Shown: positions 1-6,404 of the stretch, piece after piece
How the letters are laid out: each line of letters opens with the position of its first letter
How positions within the stretch are numbered: position 1 is the first letter of the stretch
Assembly: GCA_023430065.1 (NCBI GenBank)
Contig: JAEZCG010000030.1
Coordinates: 1 to 6,404, forward strand
Origin: Pseudomonadota bacterium
GTDB taxonomy: Bacteria; Pseudomonadota; Gammaproteobacteria; Burkholderiales; SHXO01
Length of the DNA stretch: 6,404 nt
Direction: 5' to 3'
Notes under the pieces: model-generated
The model's database searches: none
What the model was told of the DNA's origin: nothing
What the model saw: only the letters and a program-made list of their open reading frames with translations
Program-made: the position numbers and the translations under genes

Positions 1-587
1 TCGAACAGGTGAGTGGCGCCGGGCACGAGGTGCAACGCCTTCTCGCACTGCAGGTGCCGCTCCGCCGAGCGATTGAGGGCGATCACCTCGCCGTCCTCGC
101 CTCCGACCAGCAGCAGGGTCGGTGCACGGACCAGCGGCAGCATCTGATTGCCCGTCAGATCCGGCCGGCCACCGCGCGAGACGATCGCGCGGATCGTCTC
201 CGGCATTTCAGCCCCCGCGCGCAGCGCCGAGGCCGCCCCGGTGCTCGCGCCGAACAGGCCGACACGCAGTGAGCTGGAGGCGGGATAGTGCTGCACGAAG
301 CGCACCGCGTCGATCAGGCGCTCGGTGAGCAGCGGGATGTCGAAGCGCAGTTCGACATTCGCCGCCTCCTCGGGCGTGAGCAGATCCAGCAGCAGGGTCG
401 CCAGTCCCGCCTCATTGAGGACGCCGGCAACGTAGGCGTTGCGCGGCGAGTGCCGCCCCGAGCCGCTGCCGTGCGAGAACACGACGATGCCGCAAGCCCT
501 GTCCGGCAGCGCGAGCGTGCCCTCCAGCTGCAGCCGTCCTGCGGGTACGCGCACGTCGCGCGCGATCGATGCACCGGATGCACTCAT
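1..587 (-). CDS. Dienelactone-hydrolase-type alpha/beta hydrolase, C-terminus cut by window edge
   Basis: Serine hydrolase of the alpha/beta fold, dienelactone hydrolase-like group; substrate unknown, probably cytoplasmic since no signal peptide is seen. Translating the minus strand from the ATG at 587-585 gives 195 residues open to the window edge. Seen: an oxyanion-type segment FSHGSGSG (37-44), the nucleophile elbow GASTG with Ser115, an acid candidate Asp165 in GGEDGE, and His193 in GATHLF as the catalytic base, so the whole triad lies inside the window. Only the last helix should be missing. The start is supported by a GGGGAG ribosome site (complement of 595-600) 7 nt upstream. The gene is divergent from archease-rtcB and shares an FNR-type operator with it. 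Related hydrolase domains occur alone or fused to a phosphoribosyltransferase (for example M. tuberculosis Rv0571c, from memory); no such domain precedes this start. The family call is firm, the substrate is open. Confidence 0.85.
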   Translation of the reverse strand, partial: MSASGASIARDVRVPAGRLQLEGTLALPDRACGIVVFSHGSGSGRHSPRNAYVAGVLNEAGLATLLLDLLTPEEAANVELRFDIPLLTERLIDAVRFVQHYPASSSLRVGLFGASTGAASALRAGAEMPETIRAIVSRGGRPDLTGNQMLPLVRAPTLLLVGGEDGEVIALNRSAERHLQCEKALHLVPGATHLF

Positions 588-611
588 TGCCGTGCTCCCC
601 AACACGCTGCA

Positions 612-660
612 GGTCAACAGTATGGAACCGACTCGGTCCCGCACAGTTGATCGACATCAA
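612..660 (-). promoter_or_regulatory. Candidate class II FNR-dependent promoter of the hydrolase
   Basis: Reading leftward, the same operator would be centred at -41.5 if transcription starts near 612. The minus-strand hexamer CATACT (complement of 619-624, 4 of 6 to TATAAT) then falls exactly at -12 to -7. The leader would be about 25 nt and carry the GGGGAG ribosome site of the hydrolase. Weaker than the rightward promoter but in the same geometry. Confidence 0.4.
647..660. promoter_or_regulatory. Perfect FNR/ANR-type operator
   Basis: TTGATCGACATCAA is a perfect 5-bp inverted repeat with a 4-nt spacer and matches the consensus TTGAT-N4-ATCAA of FNR, ANR and DNR regulators at all ten specified bases. 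It sits in the gap between two divergent genes, where such a site is expected, with its centre at 653.5. The match is seen directly; binding by an Fnr/Anr/Dnr protein is inferred, and no such regulator gene is in the window. Confidence 0.8.
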
Positions 661-695
661 CCCTGCGGTAGATTCACTCCGCTATGGTGACGACT
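647..695 (+). promoter_or_regulatory. Candidate class II FNR-dependent promoter of archease-rtcB
   Basis: The hexamer TATGGT at 683-688 (4 of 6 to TATAAT) lies so that a start of transcription near 695 puts the -10 at -12 to -7 and the FNR box centre at -41.5, the standard class II activator geometry. The leader would be about 40 nt and would include the AGAGG ribosome site at 721-725. An overlapping alternative is TTGATC (647-652), 16-nt spacer, TAGATT (669-674), in which the operator covers the -35 and the regulator would repress. Geometry is seen; activity is inferred. Confidence 0.55.
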
Positions 696-734
696 ATGTC
701 GGCGACTCGTGTGCCCGACCAGAGGTCCTCGCCC

Positions 735-1154
735 ATGCAAGCGGCACGTTGGGAACTGTTCGAGCACCAGGCAGACGTGGGCGTGCGCGGATTCGGATCG
801 ACCCGCGAGGAGGCGTTCGAGCAGGCAGCCACCGCGCTGACGGCAGTGATCACCGATCCGGCGCGGGTGGAGGCACGCGAGTCCGTCACCGTGGCGTGCG
901 AGGCCTCGGACGACGAACTGCTCTTCGCCGCGTGGCTGAATGCGGTGGTCTACCAGATGGCGGTACGTGGCATGCTGTTCTCCCGCTTCTCGGTGCGCAT
1001 CGAGGGCGACCGCCTGGTCGGACGGTTGTGGGGCGAGCGCACCGACGTCGCTCGACACGAGCCGGCCGTCGAGGTCAAGGGCGCCACCTATACGGCGCTG
1101 CGTGTGGTGCACGACGACGGCAGCTGGATGGCGCAGACGGTGGTGGACGTATAG
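735..1154 (+). CDS. Archease, RtcB RNA ligase activator
   Basis: Archease is the protein cofactor that speeds guanylylation of RtcB and allows multiple turnover, acting in the cytoplasm on RNA with 2',3'-cyclic phosphate ends. The 139-residue product has family hallmarks: the N-terminal HQADVGVRGFG (family pattern H-x-AD-x-G, with His11 and Asp14), a central ELLFAAWLNAVVY helix (61-73), EVKGATY (113-119), and the C-terminal TVVDV ending, whose Asp138 matches a metal-binding acidic residue of the family. Length is typical. The ATG at 735 is chosen because AGAGG (721-725) stands 9 nt before it and because an upstream in-frame ATG at 684 lies inside the proposed -10 hexamer and lacks a ribosome site; a further in-frame ATG at 696 also lacks one. 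The stop is 2 nt before the rtcB ATG, so the two are probably translationally coupled. Confidence 0.93.
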   Translation: MQAARWELFEHQADVGVRGFGSTREEAFEQAATALTAVITDPARVEARESVTVACEASDDELLFAAWLNAVVYQMAVRGMLFSRFSVRIEGDRLVGRLWGERTDVARHEPAVEVKGATYTALRVVHDDGSWMAQTVVDV

Positions 1155-1156
1155 CG

Positions 1157-2580
<1,424 letters not shown>

Positions 2581-2587
<7 letters not shown>

Positions 2588-2603
2588 GCGAGGCGCTCAG
2601 TCC
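2581..2603. terminator. Bidirectional hairpin over both stop codons of convergent genes
   Basis: GGGCTGAGCG (2581-2590), loop AGG, CGCTCAGTCC (2594-2603) form a 10-bp stem with one G-T pair and seven perfect inner pairs. The rtcB TGA (2585-2587) lies in the left arm and the stop of the opposite gene (2597-2599) in the right arm. There is no T-run on either side, so it may act in 3'-end protection, or with Rho, rather than as a classic intrinsic terminator. Confidence 0.5.
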
Positions 2604-2845
2604 GTCGCGCCTTGCGCCATGGCGGACCCCGTGCGACCCATCGCCAGACGCGCAAGCCACGTCGCGTTGATCGTCACGTACAGCAGATTCCAGTACACCA
2701 CGTTCATCATCGGCTGCGGCAGGGTGTAGAAGTACATCGCCAGGCAGCTGGCCCCCGCCAGGGCGAATGCCCGCAGCCACAGCACGTCGCGCACGAAGTA
2801 GGCGGAGACGAACAGTACGTTGGCGATGGTGATGAGCGCATCCAT
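2597..2845 (-). CDS. Small three-helix membrane protein, unknown function
   Basis: An 82-residue hydrophobic protein predicted to sit in the inner membrane with about three helices (roughly 4-18, 24-41, 48-66). The sequence has the look of a conserved membrane module: an FVRDVLWLRA segment (17-26), then a Y-rich turn YFYTLPQP (38-45), then NVVYWNLLYVTIN (48-60). Similar segments are, from memory, found N-terminal to cyclic-nucleotide-binding or Popeye-like domains in bacteria; here no such soluble domain follows. The last 14 residues are polar. It converges on rtcB with a 9-nt gap and is divergent from the cytochrome gene. No strong ribosome site precedes the ATG at 2845, so the start is moderately sure. 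Being a real gene is supported by its protein-like pattern of hydrophobic helices and loops and by its tight fit to the shared hairpin. Function not known. Confidence 0.7.
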   Translation of the reverse strand: MDALITIANVLFVSAYFVRDVLWLRAFALAGASCLAMYFYTLPQPMMNVVYWNLLYVTINATWLARLAMGRTGSAMAQGATD

Positions 2846-2863
2846 GGCGCCACTGTACGAGCG

Positions 2864-2915
2864 AGGCGTAACCGGGTGATGTCCGGATCCCTGCAGGACG
2901 TTACGCCTGTGTAAC
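2864..2915. promoter_or_regulatory. Inverted repeats with phased GTAAC/GTTAC half-sites, possible divergent operator
   Basis: AGGCGTAAC (2864-2872) and GTTACGCCT (2900-2908) are perfect 9-bp inverted arms, 27 nt apart. A third half-site gives a second palindrome, GTTAC-N6-GTAAC (2900-2915). The half-site centres are 32 and 11 bp apart, close to three and one turns of the helix. The site lies between two divergent genes, 19 nt upstream of the small membrane protein start. The repeats are seen; a regulator is inferred and not identified. Confidence 0.45.
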
Positions 2916-3091
2916 AGCCGGACCAGCCGCTGGCGGCGGCACCGACGACTGGTCGCAAACCGATGCGCCGGCAGCGGGTCGCACCACGCCGCCGTGCCCG
3001 CTGCCTCCCCTATCCACTACCATGCCGATTCTCGACTGTATCCATCCGGTCGAACGAGGGATTCCTCGCGCCACAACCAGGAGATGCGCAC

Positions 3092-4060
3092 GTGTCCTCC
3101 CGCCTGTTCCGTCGGCTGATCCGCATGCTCGCGATAACCGGTGCGCTCGCCTTTCCAGGCTACGCGGCCGACGGCCCGCCCTACTGGGCCTACCCGGTCA
3201 ATCCGCCCGATCTGAAGCCCGCGCCCGACGACGGGACGCCGCACACCGTGCCGGGCAGCCCGGTCAGCATGACCCTCACGCAGATCCGCGATCTCTTCAC
3301 TGCACCGGTCTGGCATGCGGACGATCATCCGCCGATGCCCGACAGCGTCGCCTTCGGCCGCAAGCCGCGCGTGTTCGCCTGCGGCTATTGCCACATGCCG
3401 CACGGGCTGGGTCGCCCGGAGAATTCCAGCCTGGCCGGATTGCCGGTCGAGTACATCATCCAGCAGGTGGCGGACTTCCGGAGCGGCGCACGGCGCAGTT
3501 CCGAGCCGGACAGCCTGCCGGTGAACATCATGATCGTCGCCGCGAAGGCCGCCACCGATGCCGAGGTGCGCGAGGCGGCCGAGTACTTCGCCGCGCTCGA
3601 GCTCACCCCCTGGATCAAGGTGATCGAGACCGACGAGGTACCGAAGACGCACATTACCGGCTGGATGCTGGCGGCGAACGAGCCGCGCGAGATGGAGCCG
3701 ATCGGCGCGCGCATCATCGAGATCCCCGAGGACCTCGAGCGCACCGAGCTGCGCGATACGCGCTCGCCCTTCCTGGCCTATGTGCCGACCGGCAGCCTCG
3801 CGCGCGGTAAGGAACTGGTGACCACCGGCGCAGGCCGCACCACGCCCTGCGGCGTCTGTCACGGCGACGACCTGCGCGGGCTGGGTCCGATACCGGGACT
3901 CGCAGGGCGCTCGCCCAGCTATCTCTTCCGGCAGCTGTACGACATGCAGCACGGCACCCGCAACGGCCGCTGGATGGATCTGATGCGGCCGATAGTCGCG
4001 ACGCTGACGCAGGAGGACATGATCGCGATCGCCGCCCATGCCGCGTCGCTGGAGCCTTGA
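3092..4060 (+). CDS. Exported diheme c-type cytochrome
   Basis: Periplasmic electron carrier with two covalently bound hemes; its partner enzyme is not known. The 322-residue product starts at GTG, 8 nt after AGGAG (3079-3083). Longer upstream starts would add a basic non-signal extension. Residues 1-25 form a Sec signal: Arg-rich start, hydrophobic core MLAITGALAF (12-21), likely cut after GYA. The mature N-terminus has WAYPVNPPD (32-40). Heme motif 1 is CGYCH (97-101), heme motif 2 is CGVCH (253-257). Candidate sixth ligands are Met147 in the first domain and Met295 or Met298 in the second. Other conserved-looking segments are GRPENSSLAGLP (107-118) and GLAGRSPSYLFRQLYDMQ (269-286), which resemble cytochrome c4/c553-type domains. 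No dehydrogenase or oxidase gene lies next to it. It is the only gene before a terminator-like hairpin, so it is probably transcribed alone. Confidence 0.92.
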   Translation: MSSRLFRRLIRMLAITGALAFPGYAADGPPYWAYPVNPPDLKPAPDDGTPHTVPGSPVSMTLTQIRDLFTAPVWHADDHPPMPDSVAFGRKPRVFACGYCHMPHGLGRPENSSLAGLPVEYIIQQVADFRSGARRSSEPDSLPVNIMIVAAKAATDAEVREAAEYFAALELTPWIKVIETDEVPKTHITGWMLAANEPREMEPIGARIIEIPEDLERTELRDTRSPFLAYVPTGSLARGKELVTTGAGRTTPCGVCHGDDLRGLGPIPGLAGRSPSYLFRQLYDMQHGTRNGRWMDLMRPIVATLTQEDMIAIAAHAASLEP

Positions 4061-4074
4061 CGAGGGATCGAGGC

Positions 4075-4102
4075 GATCGGCGGGCAGCGCCCTGCCGCGA
4101 TC
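4075..4102 (+). terminator. Hairpin downstream of the cytochrome gene
   Basis: GATCG (4075-4079) pairs with CGATC (4098-4102) and GGCAG (4083-4087) with CTGCC (4092-4096) around a CGCC loop, with a small internal bulge. It begins 14 nt after the cytochrome stop. No T-run follows, so it is a weak intrinsic terminator at best or a 3'-stabilising structure. Confidence 0.4.
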
Positions 4103-4113
4103 ACCAAACCAGC

Positions 4114-4292
4114 GTCATCCCGAGCCTGTCCACCACCGGAGTCCTTCCGAATTCAATTACCAACCGGTGTCATCCCGAGCCGAGGGCGAGGGATCCTCGC
4201 CTTGATGCGTCCACGTCGAGGATGCCTCGCTGCACTCGGAATGACTCCGTCGGGGCGCATCGCATCGACTTCCTCGTCGCGTTCGGCATGAC
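4114..4292. repeat. Nested REP/MITE-like palindromic repeat region
   Basis: Four related arms are seen: GTCATCCCGAG at 4114-4124 and again at 4169-4179, CTCGGAATGAC at 4235-4245, and TTCGGCATGAC at 4282-4292. The first two are direct copies identical over 13 nt (with the following CC). The last two are inverted versions with one and two mismatches. The result is an outer pair around an inner hairpin. The type of sequence, GTCATCCCGAG...CTCGG(A)ATGAC, belongs to a widespread class of short non-coding palindromes in bacterial genomes. Together with the hairpin at 4075-4102 it accounts for most of the gene-free stretch 4061-4371; the rest, about 4293-4371, shows no gene or clear promoter. Confidence 0.75.
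4169..4245. repeat. Inner 77-nt imperfect hairpin of the REP-like element
   Basis: Outer arms GTCATCCCGAG (4169-4179) and CTCGGAATGAC (4235-4245) pair with one mismatch. Inner arms GCGAGGGATCCTCG (4186-4199) and CGAGGATGCCTCGC (4217-4230) pair with one mismatch. The asymmetric internal bulge is 6 and 4 nt and the loop is 17 nt. Such a structure in RNA or single-stranded DNA would be very stable and suits a REP-type mobile palindrome. Confidence 0.75.
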
Positions 4293-4371
4293 AGCGTGCG
4301 CGTCCGCCTCGAACGATCGCAACGCAGTAGTGTAGGCTACCGCCCACGACAACAACTCTCTTGACTCCTAC

Positions 4372-5910
4372 ATGAACGGCGCAGAAAGCCTCGTCCGCAC
4401 GCTGCTCGCGAGCGGAATCGACACTTGTTTTGCCAACCCCGGCACGTCCGAGATGCACTTCGTCGCAGCGCTCGACAAGGTACCCGGCATGCGCTGCGTA
4501 CTCGGCCTCGCCGAGACCGTCGTCACCGGATGCGCCGACGGCTATGCGCGCATGACGGGGCGCCCTGCGGTCACCCTCACGCACTGCGGACCCGGCTTCG
4601 CGAACAGCATCGCGAACATCCACAACGCGCGCCGTGCGTTCTCGCCGATGGTGAACATCATGGGCGACCATGCCACCTATCACCGGCAATACGACACACC
4701 GCTCACCTCCGACTCGGAGGGGCTCGCGCGCGCAATCTCGCATTGGGTGCGGACCACGCAGTCCTCGGCGCGCGTCGGCGCCGACGGTGCCGCCGCGGCC
4801 CAGGCTGCTCTCACCCCGCCCGGCCAGATCGCCACGCTCATCCTGCCCGCGGACACGGCCTGGAGCGACGGCGGCGAAGTCAGCGCTCCGCTGCCGGTGC
4901 CCGCGCGCACCGCCGTCGCACCCGACACGCTGCGCAGCGTCGCGCAGGCACTGCGCAGTGGCGAACAGGCCTTGCTGGTGATGTCCGGCGAAGCGCTGTC
5001 CGAGCGCGGCATCCGCGCGGCCTACCGTATCGCGCACGTCACGGGTGCACAGCTGCGGGCGCCGACGCAGCTCCCCCGTCTGGCGCGCGGGCGCAATCGT
5101 CCGCCGGTCGATCGCATTCCCTACGTGGTGGAGAACGCACTCAAGGCGCTGGCCGGCACACGCCACGTGATCCTGGTGGGCGCGAAGCAGCCGGCTGCAT
5201 TCTTCGGTTATCCGAACAAGCCGAGCGTGCTGACGCCGCCGGGTGCGACGACCCACGTGCTCGCCCGACCCGAGCAGGACCTGGTCGGCGCCCTCGAGTG
5301 GCTCGCCGACGAACTGGGCGCACCCAAGGAACCTCCGCTGCCGAAAATCCCCACGCCCGAGCCGGTACGGGGCGCGTTCGAGCCCGCTGCGTTTGCGCAG
5401 ACGCTGGGCGCGCTGTTACCCGAAAACTGCATCGTGGCCGAGGACGCCGTTACGTCCGGCCGGGCGTTGTTCGCGCCGACCATGGGTGCAGCGCCCCACG
5501 ACTGGATCCAGATCACCGGCGGTGCCATCGGCCATGCATTTCCCGCGGCGACCGGCGCAGCCATTGCCTGCCCGGACCGCAAGGTCGTCTGCCTGGAGGC
5601 GGACGGTGCGGGGATGTACACGCTGCAGGCATTGTGGACCCAGGCTCGAGAGAAGCTGGACGTGATCAACGTCGTATTCGCCAATCGCATGTACAAGATC
5701 CTGCACGGCGAACTGCTCAACGTCGGTGCCCAGCCCGGTCCGGCGTCGAACGAGCTGTTCGACCTGAGCCGACCGGAGATCGACTGGGTCGGACTCGCAC
5801 GCAGCCTCGGGGTTGAAGGGGTGCGCGTGGAGAATCTGGAGGGCTTCGCGGATGTCTTCCGCGCCGCGTGCGGGAGGAAAGGGCCGTTCTTGATCGAGTT
5901 CAGGATTTGA
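4372..5910 (+). CDS. ThDP-dependent enzyme, acetolactate synthase large-subunit-like
   Basis: Thiamine diphosphate enzyme of the acetolactate synthase/benzoylformate decarboxylase superfamily, acting on a 2-keto acid or related carbonyl; substrate unknown. At 512 residues it is shorter than biosynthetic IlvB-type enzymes (about 560-590). Three domains in order: the N-terminal PYR domain (about 1-165) with ANPGTSEMHF (21-30) and the cofactor-activating Glu48 in GLAETV; a central domain (about 185-315); the C-terminal PP domain (about 335-512) with ITGGAIGHAFPAATGAA (381-397) and the Mg/ThDP motif ADG (410-412) ending at Asn438 in VVFANRMYKI. The usual GDG is here ADG; the metal-binding Asp411 is kept. 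Many homologues are labelled acetolactate synthase by similarity only, and no small subunit gene is adjacent. MNGAESLVRTLL suits the family N-terminus, so the ATG at 4372 is trusted although no Shine-Dalgarno is visible before it. A true role in valine synthesis is unlikely. Confidence 0.9.
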   Translation: MNGAESLVRTLLASGIDTCFANPGTSEMHFVAALDKVPGMRCVLGLAETVVTGCADGYARMTGRPAVTLTHCGPGFANSIANIHNARRAFSPMVNIMGDHATYHRQYDTPLTSDSEGLARAISHWVRTTQSSARVGADGAAAAQAALTPPGQIATLILPADTAWSDGGEVSAPLPVPARTAVAPDTLRSVAQALRSGEQALLVMSGEALSERGIRAAYRIAHVTGAQLRAPTQLPRLARGRNRPPVDRIPYVVENALKALAGTRHVILVGAKQPAAFFGYPNKPSVLTPPGATTHVLARPEQDLVGALEWLADELGAPKEPPLPKIPTPEPVRGAFEPAAFAQTLGALLPENCIVAEDAVTSGRALFAPTMGAAPHDWIQITGGAIGHAFPAATGAAIACPDRKVVCLEADGAGMYTLQALWTQAREKLDVINVVFANRMYKILHGELLNVGAQPGPASNELFDLSRPEIDWVGLARSLGVEGVRVENLEGFADVFRAACGRKGPFLIEFRI

Positions 5911-5954
5911 TCCATTGCGGCGTGATGCCGGAAACTCCGCCGCCTCAGCGGAAC

Positions 5955-5984
5955 CTGACGTTCGTCACGGTGTCGTTCTATTGT
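5955..5984 (+). promoter_or_regulatory. Candidate sigma-70 promoter of the last gene
   Basis: CTGACG (5955-5960, 4 of 6 to TTGACA), an 18-nt spacer and TATTGT (5979-5984, 4 of 6 to TATAAT) lie in the 147-bp gap after the ThDP enzyme gene, giving a leader of about 65 nt. TGACG-TT-CGTCA (5956-5967) is a perfect 5-bp inverted repeat overlapping the -35 and could be an operator. Moderate matches only. Confidence 0.35.
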
Positions 5985-6057
5985 CAGCGGTGACCATCTG
6001 CGCCAACGCAGGCGCGGCCGAGACCACCGCCCGGCATCGCCCGTCTATGGAGAAGCA

Positions 6058-6393
6058 ATGGTGAACGACGAACAGCGACCTTTCAAACCACTCGGTGGAC
6101 CGCAGACAGCGGGCACATCGCTCGTCGGACGTATCTTCGCTGCGATCGCCGGGACGTTGCTCCTCGCCGGTGCCTTCGTCTTCTCCGTGTTCCTGTTCGC
6201 CGCGCTCGCCGTGATCGGCATGGCGCTATGGGGATTCCTGTGGTGGAAGACGCGCGATTTGCGCAAGCAGATGCGGGCGCAGATGGAGCAGATGCGCGAA
6301 CAGATGAGCCGCACCGGCGCGGGATCGATGCAGGAACCTGCACCCGGCAGCACGGTGATCGAGGGCGAGTACGTTCGCGAAGTGGAGAAGTAG
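6058..6393 (+). CDS. Small membrane protein with coiled-coil-like segment, unknown function
   Basis: A 111-residue protein, probably anchored in the inner membrane. Residues 1-25 are polar. About 26-63 are strongly hydrophobic (AAIAGTLLLAGAFVFSVF, then LFAALAVIGMALWGFLWW), enough for one long helix or a tight two-helix hairpin. A basic-amphipathic stretch follows, TRDLRKQMRAQMEQMREQM (65-83), with Met at regular 3-4 residue steps as in a short coiled coil. The tail ends in TVIEGEYVREVE (99-110); a VIEGEY-type C-terminal tail recurs, from memory, in small proteobacterial membrane proteins of unknown role. The ATG has a good ribosome site, GGAG (6049-6052), 5 nt upstream. It probably has its own promoter at 5955-5984. 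Function is not recognised. Confidence 0.8.
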   Translation: MVNDEQRPFKPLGGPQTAGTSLVGRIFAAIAGTLLLAGAFVFSVFLFAALAVIGMALWGFLWWKTRDLRKQMRAQMEQMREQMSRTGAGSMQEPAPGSTVIEGEYVREVEK

Positions 6394-6404
6394 CGACGGG
6401 GTCA

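Noticed and set aside
569..1156. In-frame extension of RtcB by about 196 residues at the N-terminus
   Set aside because: It reads through archease in another frame, has no RtcB similarity before MDPAQF, and RtcB normally starts there. It is an open frame caused by high GC.
3018..3023. TACCAT as a -10 for the cytochrome gene
   Set aside because: 4 of 6 match but no -35 at a suitable distance; not strong enough to report.
3017..4039. 340-residue open frame on the minus strand opposite the cytochrome gene
   Set aside because: The plus strand encodes a clear cytochrome with signal peptide and two heme motifs; the antisense product has shadow-like composition.
4114..4292. CRISPR array or attachment sites in the repeat region
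   Set aside because: The arms are inverted as well as direct, spacing is irregular, there are no uniform spacers, and no cas or integrase gene is present.
4057..4335. 92-residue plus-strand open frame overlapping the repeats
   Set aside because: Its RCHPEPRARDP-type sequence is the well-known false translation of GTCATCCCGAG palindromes; no ribosome site, no protein-like pattern.
4309..4338. Possible promoter TCGAAC-18-TAGGCT before the ThDP enzyme gene
   Set aside because: Only 3 of 6 matches in each hexamer, which is expected by chance.
4153..5256. 367-residue minus-strand open frame across the repeat and the ThDP enzyme gene
   Set aside because: Antisense shadow; the plus strand carries a full-length enzyme with conserved catalytic residues.
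5917..5943. GCGGCG/CGCCGC inverted repeat after the ThDP enzyme gene as a terminator
   Set aside because: Only a 6-bp stem with a 15-nt loop and no T-run; common by chance at this GC content.

Overview
GC-rich bacterial chromosomal DNA, most likely from a proteobacterium and perhaps a gammaproteobacterium. The reasons are the base composition, Shine-Dalgarno-led genes, a perfect FNR/ANR-type operator, a diheme c-type cytochrome with a Sec signal, and dispersed REP-like palindromes. Genus cannot be read from the sequence. No tRNA, rRNA, CRISPR array, transposase or phage gene is visible.

Left third (1-2587): two divergent transcription units share a 147-bp control region. To the left (minus strand) runs a truncated dienelactone-hydrolase-type alpha/beta hydrolase. 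To the right runs a tight archease-rtcB operon with a 2-nt gap, encoding an RNA ligase (RtcB) and its activator (archease). The control region holds a perfect FNR-type palindrome (TTGAT-N4-ATCAA, 647-660). Plausible -10 hexamers lie at exactly the class II distance on both sides. One oxygen- or redox-sensing regulator may therefore drive RNA ligase and hydrolase together. Related gene types occur together in the hypoxia (DosR) regulon of Mycobacterium tuberculosis, so this looks like a low-oxygen RNA repair/stress module under different control. This is the most interesting part of the window.

Middle (2581-4060): rtcB converges on a small three-helix membrane protein gene. A strong hairpin contains both stop codons. 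That gene is divergent from an exported diheme cytochrome c gene. The interval between them carries helically phased GTAAC/GTTAC half-sites that look like an unassigned operator.

4061-4371: a non-coding stretch with a terminator-like hairpin followed by nested REP/MITE-like inverted repeats (GTCATCCCGAG...CTCGGAATGAC).

Right third (4372-6404): a thiamine-diphosphate-dependent enzyme, often named acetolactate synthase large subunit but shorter and with an ADG variant of the cofactor motif, apparently lacking a Shine-Dalgarno. It is followed by a separately promoted small membrane protein with a coiled-coil-like cytoplasmic segment.

The hydrolase/archease/rtcB group is the only set whose arrangement clearly suggests joint work. 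The cytochrome, the ThDP enzyme and the two small membrane proteins look like independent transcription units.
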